This document shows, one piece after another, positions 14,701-15,791 of a DNA stretch of 15,791 bases. The stretch's first letter is position 1. Each line of letters starts with the position of its first letter. Both the position numbers and the translations under genes were made by a program. The notes beneath the pieces are model-generated. The model was not told where the DNA came from and did not search any database. It saw only the letters and a program-made list of their open reading frames with translations. The DNA comes from JAURVT01 sp049059935 (lineage in GTDB: Bacteria; Actinomycetota; Actinomycetes; Propionibacteriales; Nocardioidaceae), in contig NZ_JBMGQR010000089.1 in NCBI RefSeq assembly GCF_049059935.1, positions 1 to 15,791 on the forward strand, written 5' to 3'.

Positions 14701-15078
14701 ATGGCCACCGTCACCGGCCCCAGCTTCGTCGCCCTCCAGGTGCGCGACGTCGACGCCGCCGCCGAGTTCTACGCCTCGCGCCTCGGCCTTCGTCGCGCGG
14801 CCGTCAGCCCTCCCGGCGCGGTGGTGTTCGACACCGCGCCCATCTCGTTCGCCGTGCGGAACCCGCTGCCCGGCGTCGACCTCGACGCCGCGGTCCCGCG
14901 TCCCGGGGTGGGGGTCGCGCTGTGGCTGCACGCCGACGACGCCGCCACCCTCCACCACGACCTCGACGCCGCCGGCGTCACCATCGCCGCGCCGCTCGCC
15001 GACGGTCCGTTCGGCCCGATGTTCACCTTCGTCGACCTCGACGGGTACGCCGTCACCATCCACGGCGACGCCGCGTGA
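14701..15078 (+). CDS. VOC-superfamily (glyoxalase/bleomycin-resistance fold) protein
   Basis: A 125-residue protein with two beta-alpha-beta3 modules: FVALQVRDVDAAAEFYASRLGLR (9-31) opens the first and GVGVALWLHADDAATLHHDLDAAGV (69-93) the second, ending in the family-typical MFTFVDLDGYAVTIH (107-121). The usual metal-ligand positions (His on the first strand, Glu near the end) appear replaced by hydrophobic or polar residues, so it may bind or sequester a compound rather than act as a metal-dependent glyoxalase. ATG 14701 has GAGGAG (14690-14695) upstream. It follows two MarR operators and overlaps the DNA glycosylase gene by GTGA. Its role with that gene suggests defence against a toxic, perhaps alkylating, compound; this is inference. 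Confidence 0.85.
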   Translation: MATVTGPSFVALQVRDVDAAAEFYASRLGLRRAAVSPPGAVVFDTAPISFAVRNPLPGVDLDAAVPRPGVGVALWLHADDAATLHHDLDAAGVTIAAPLADGPFGPMFTFVDLDGYAVTIHGDAA

Positions 15079-15791
15079 CCGGCTCGACCCACACGGTCGG
15101 GCTCACCGTCGTCGGACCCTGGTCGCTCGCGGTCAGCCGCGCCTTCTGGGAGGGCTTCTCGCCCGCCGCGCTGGCCGCTGCCGGCGACCGGGACCACGCC
15201 CTGCGCACCGTCTTCCTCTCCGACACCGACTGGACGCGCGTCGCGACCACCGTCGTCCAGGACGGCGACGTCGCCCGCATCGAGGTGTCGGGCGCCGGCG
15301 ACCTCGACGCCGCGGCGGCACAGGTCGCACGGTTCCTGTCGCTCGACGTCGACGCGACCACCTGGCCCGACGTCGCCCGCCGCGACCCCGTCGTCGCCCG
15401 CGCGCAGGAGGCGATGCCCGGGCTGCGGCCGTGCGGCTTCCACTCGCCGTACGAGGCGGCGGCGTGGTCGGTGCTGTCGCAGCGGATGCGCATCACCCAG
15501 GCCGCCCGGCTGCGCGACCGGGTCGTCGCCGACCACGGGACCGACGGCGCGTTCCCCACCCCCGAGCGGCTCCGCGGGCTCGAGCTCGACCTGCCCGGCC
15601 GCAAGACCGAGTACCTCCACGCCGTCGCCGACGCCGCCCTCGACGGCGTCCTCGACGGACGCGCGCTCCGCGGCCTGGACCCCGTCGACGCGGTCGCCCG
15701 CGTGCAGCAGGTGCTGGGGCTCGGACCGTTCGCCGCCGAGCTCGTCGTCCTGCGCGGCGCCAACGCCCCCGACGCCGTCCCGCGCCACGAG
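15075..15791 (+). CDS. AlkA-like DNA-3-methyladenine glycosylase (HhH-GPD), 3' end cut by window
   Basis: Open to the right edge for 239 codons with no stop. GTG 15075 overlaps the VOC stop as GTGA. The family removes alkylated purines from DNA at the start of base excision repair. Visible features: an AlkA-type N-terminal domain (5-95) with SLSDTDW-like strand pattern; GFHSPYEAAAWSVLSQRMRITQAARLRDR (121-149), the helical core of the HhH-GPD fold; FPTPERL; LPGRKTEYLHAVADAAL (173-189); and the helix-hairpin-helix LGLGPFAAELVVLRGAN (214-230). In E. coli AlkA the catalytic Asp lies about ten residues after this hairpin; here the window ends at PDAVPRHE with Glu239 near that position, so the catalytic residue cannot be settled. 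The pairing with a VOC protein under MarR control is consistent with an inducible response to DNA-damaging chemicals. Confidence 0.82.
   Translation, partial: MTGSTHTVGLTVVGPWSLAVSRAFWEGFSPAALAAAGDRDHALRTVFLSDTDWTRVATTVVQDGDVARIEVSGAGDLDAAAAQVARFLSLDVDATTWPDVARRDPVVARAQEAMPGLRPCGFHSPYEAAAWSVLSQRMRITQAARLRDRVVADHGTDGAFPTPERLRGLELDLPGRKTEYLHAVADAALDGVLDGRALRGLDPVDAVARVQQVLGLGPFAAELVVLRGANAPDAVPRHE

Overview
The window is chromosomal DNA from a high-GC Gram-positive (actinobacterial) genome. The grounds are very GC-rich third codon positions, frequent GTG starts, likely leaderless genes with a TANNNT box 6 bp before the start codon, and actinobacterial families such as the DUF1023 hydrolase and the DUF4041/GIY-YIG protein. 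The genus cannot be fixed from sequence alone; a Nocardioidaceae-like or related actinomycete is a guess.

Region 1 (1-5789) looks accessory. It opens with a long DUF4041 plus GIY-YIG (T5orf172-type) protein, cut at the left edge. Its last codons appear frameshifted: the other frame restores a family-like C-terminus and ends in an ATGA overlap with the next gene, an unrecognised two-helix membrane protein. After a 222-bp gap comes a secreted-effector-style alpha/beta hydrolase (DUF1023) that overlaps a lipoprotein gene by ATGA.

Region 2 (5790-9097) has a 340-bp gap with inverted repeats, then an APC-superfamily permease resembling the KimA potassium importers, apparently leaderless. A convergent macrolide 2'-phosphotransferase-like kinase follows. 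The two convergent 3' ends form an 11-bp inverted repeat that contains both stop codons.

Region 3 (9189-14101) is a sugar or inositol catabolic unit. A leaderless LacI-family repressor is divergent from a sugar porter (IolT-like), a small universal-stress-protein domain protein, a Gfo/Idh/MocA dehydrogenase (inositol 2-dehydrogenase-like) and a TIM-barrel isomerase/epimerase. A perfect 18-bp palindrome lies across the spacer and -10 of a strong-looking promoter (TTGACG-17-TAACGT) for the transporter operon. A 12/13 copy of one half-site lies beside the lacI -10, so one repressor probably controls both directions.

Region 4 (14102-15791) starts with a perfect 40-bp palindrome between convergent genes. 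A MarR repressor follows, divergent from a VOC-fold protein overlapped by GTGA with an AlkA-like DNA glycosylase that runs off the right edge. Two near-identical palindromes (ATGTCAGG.../...CTGACAT) in the divergent region are very probably the MarR operators.

No tRNA, rRNA, CRISPR array, insertion sequence or origin was seen. No clearly new system is demonstrated. The best candidates for something undescribed are the DUF4041/GIY-YIG plus membrane-protein pair and the DUF1023 hydrolase plus lipoprotein pair.
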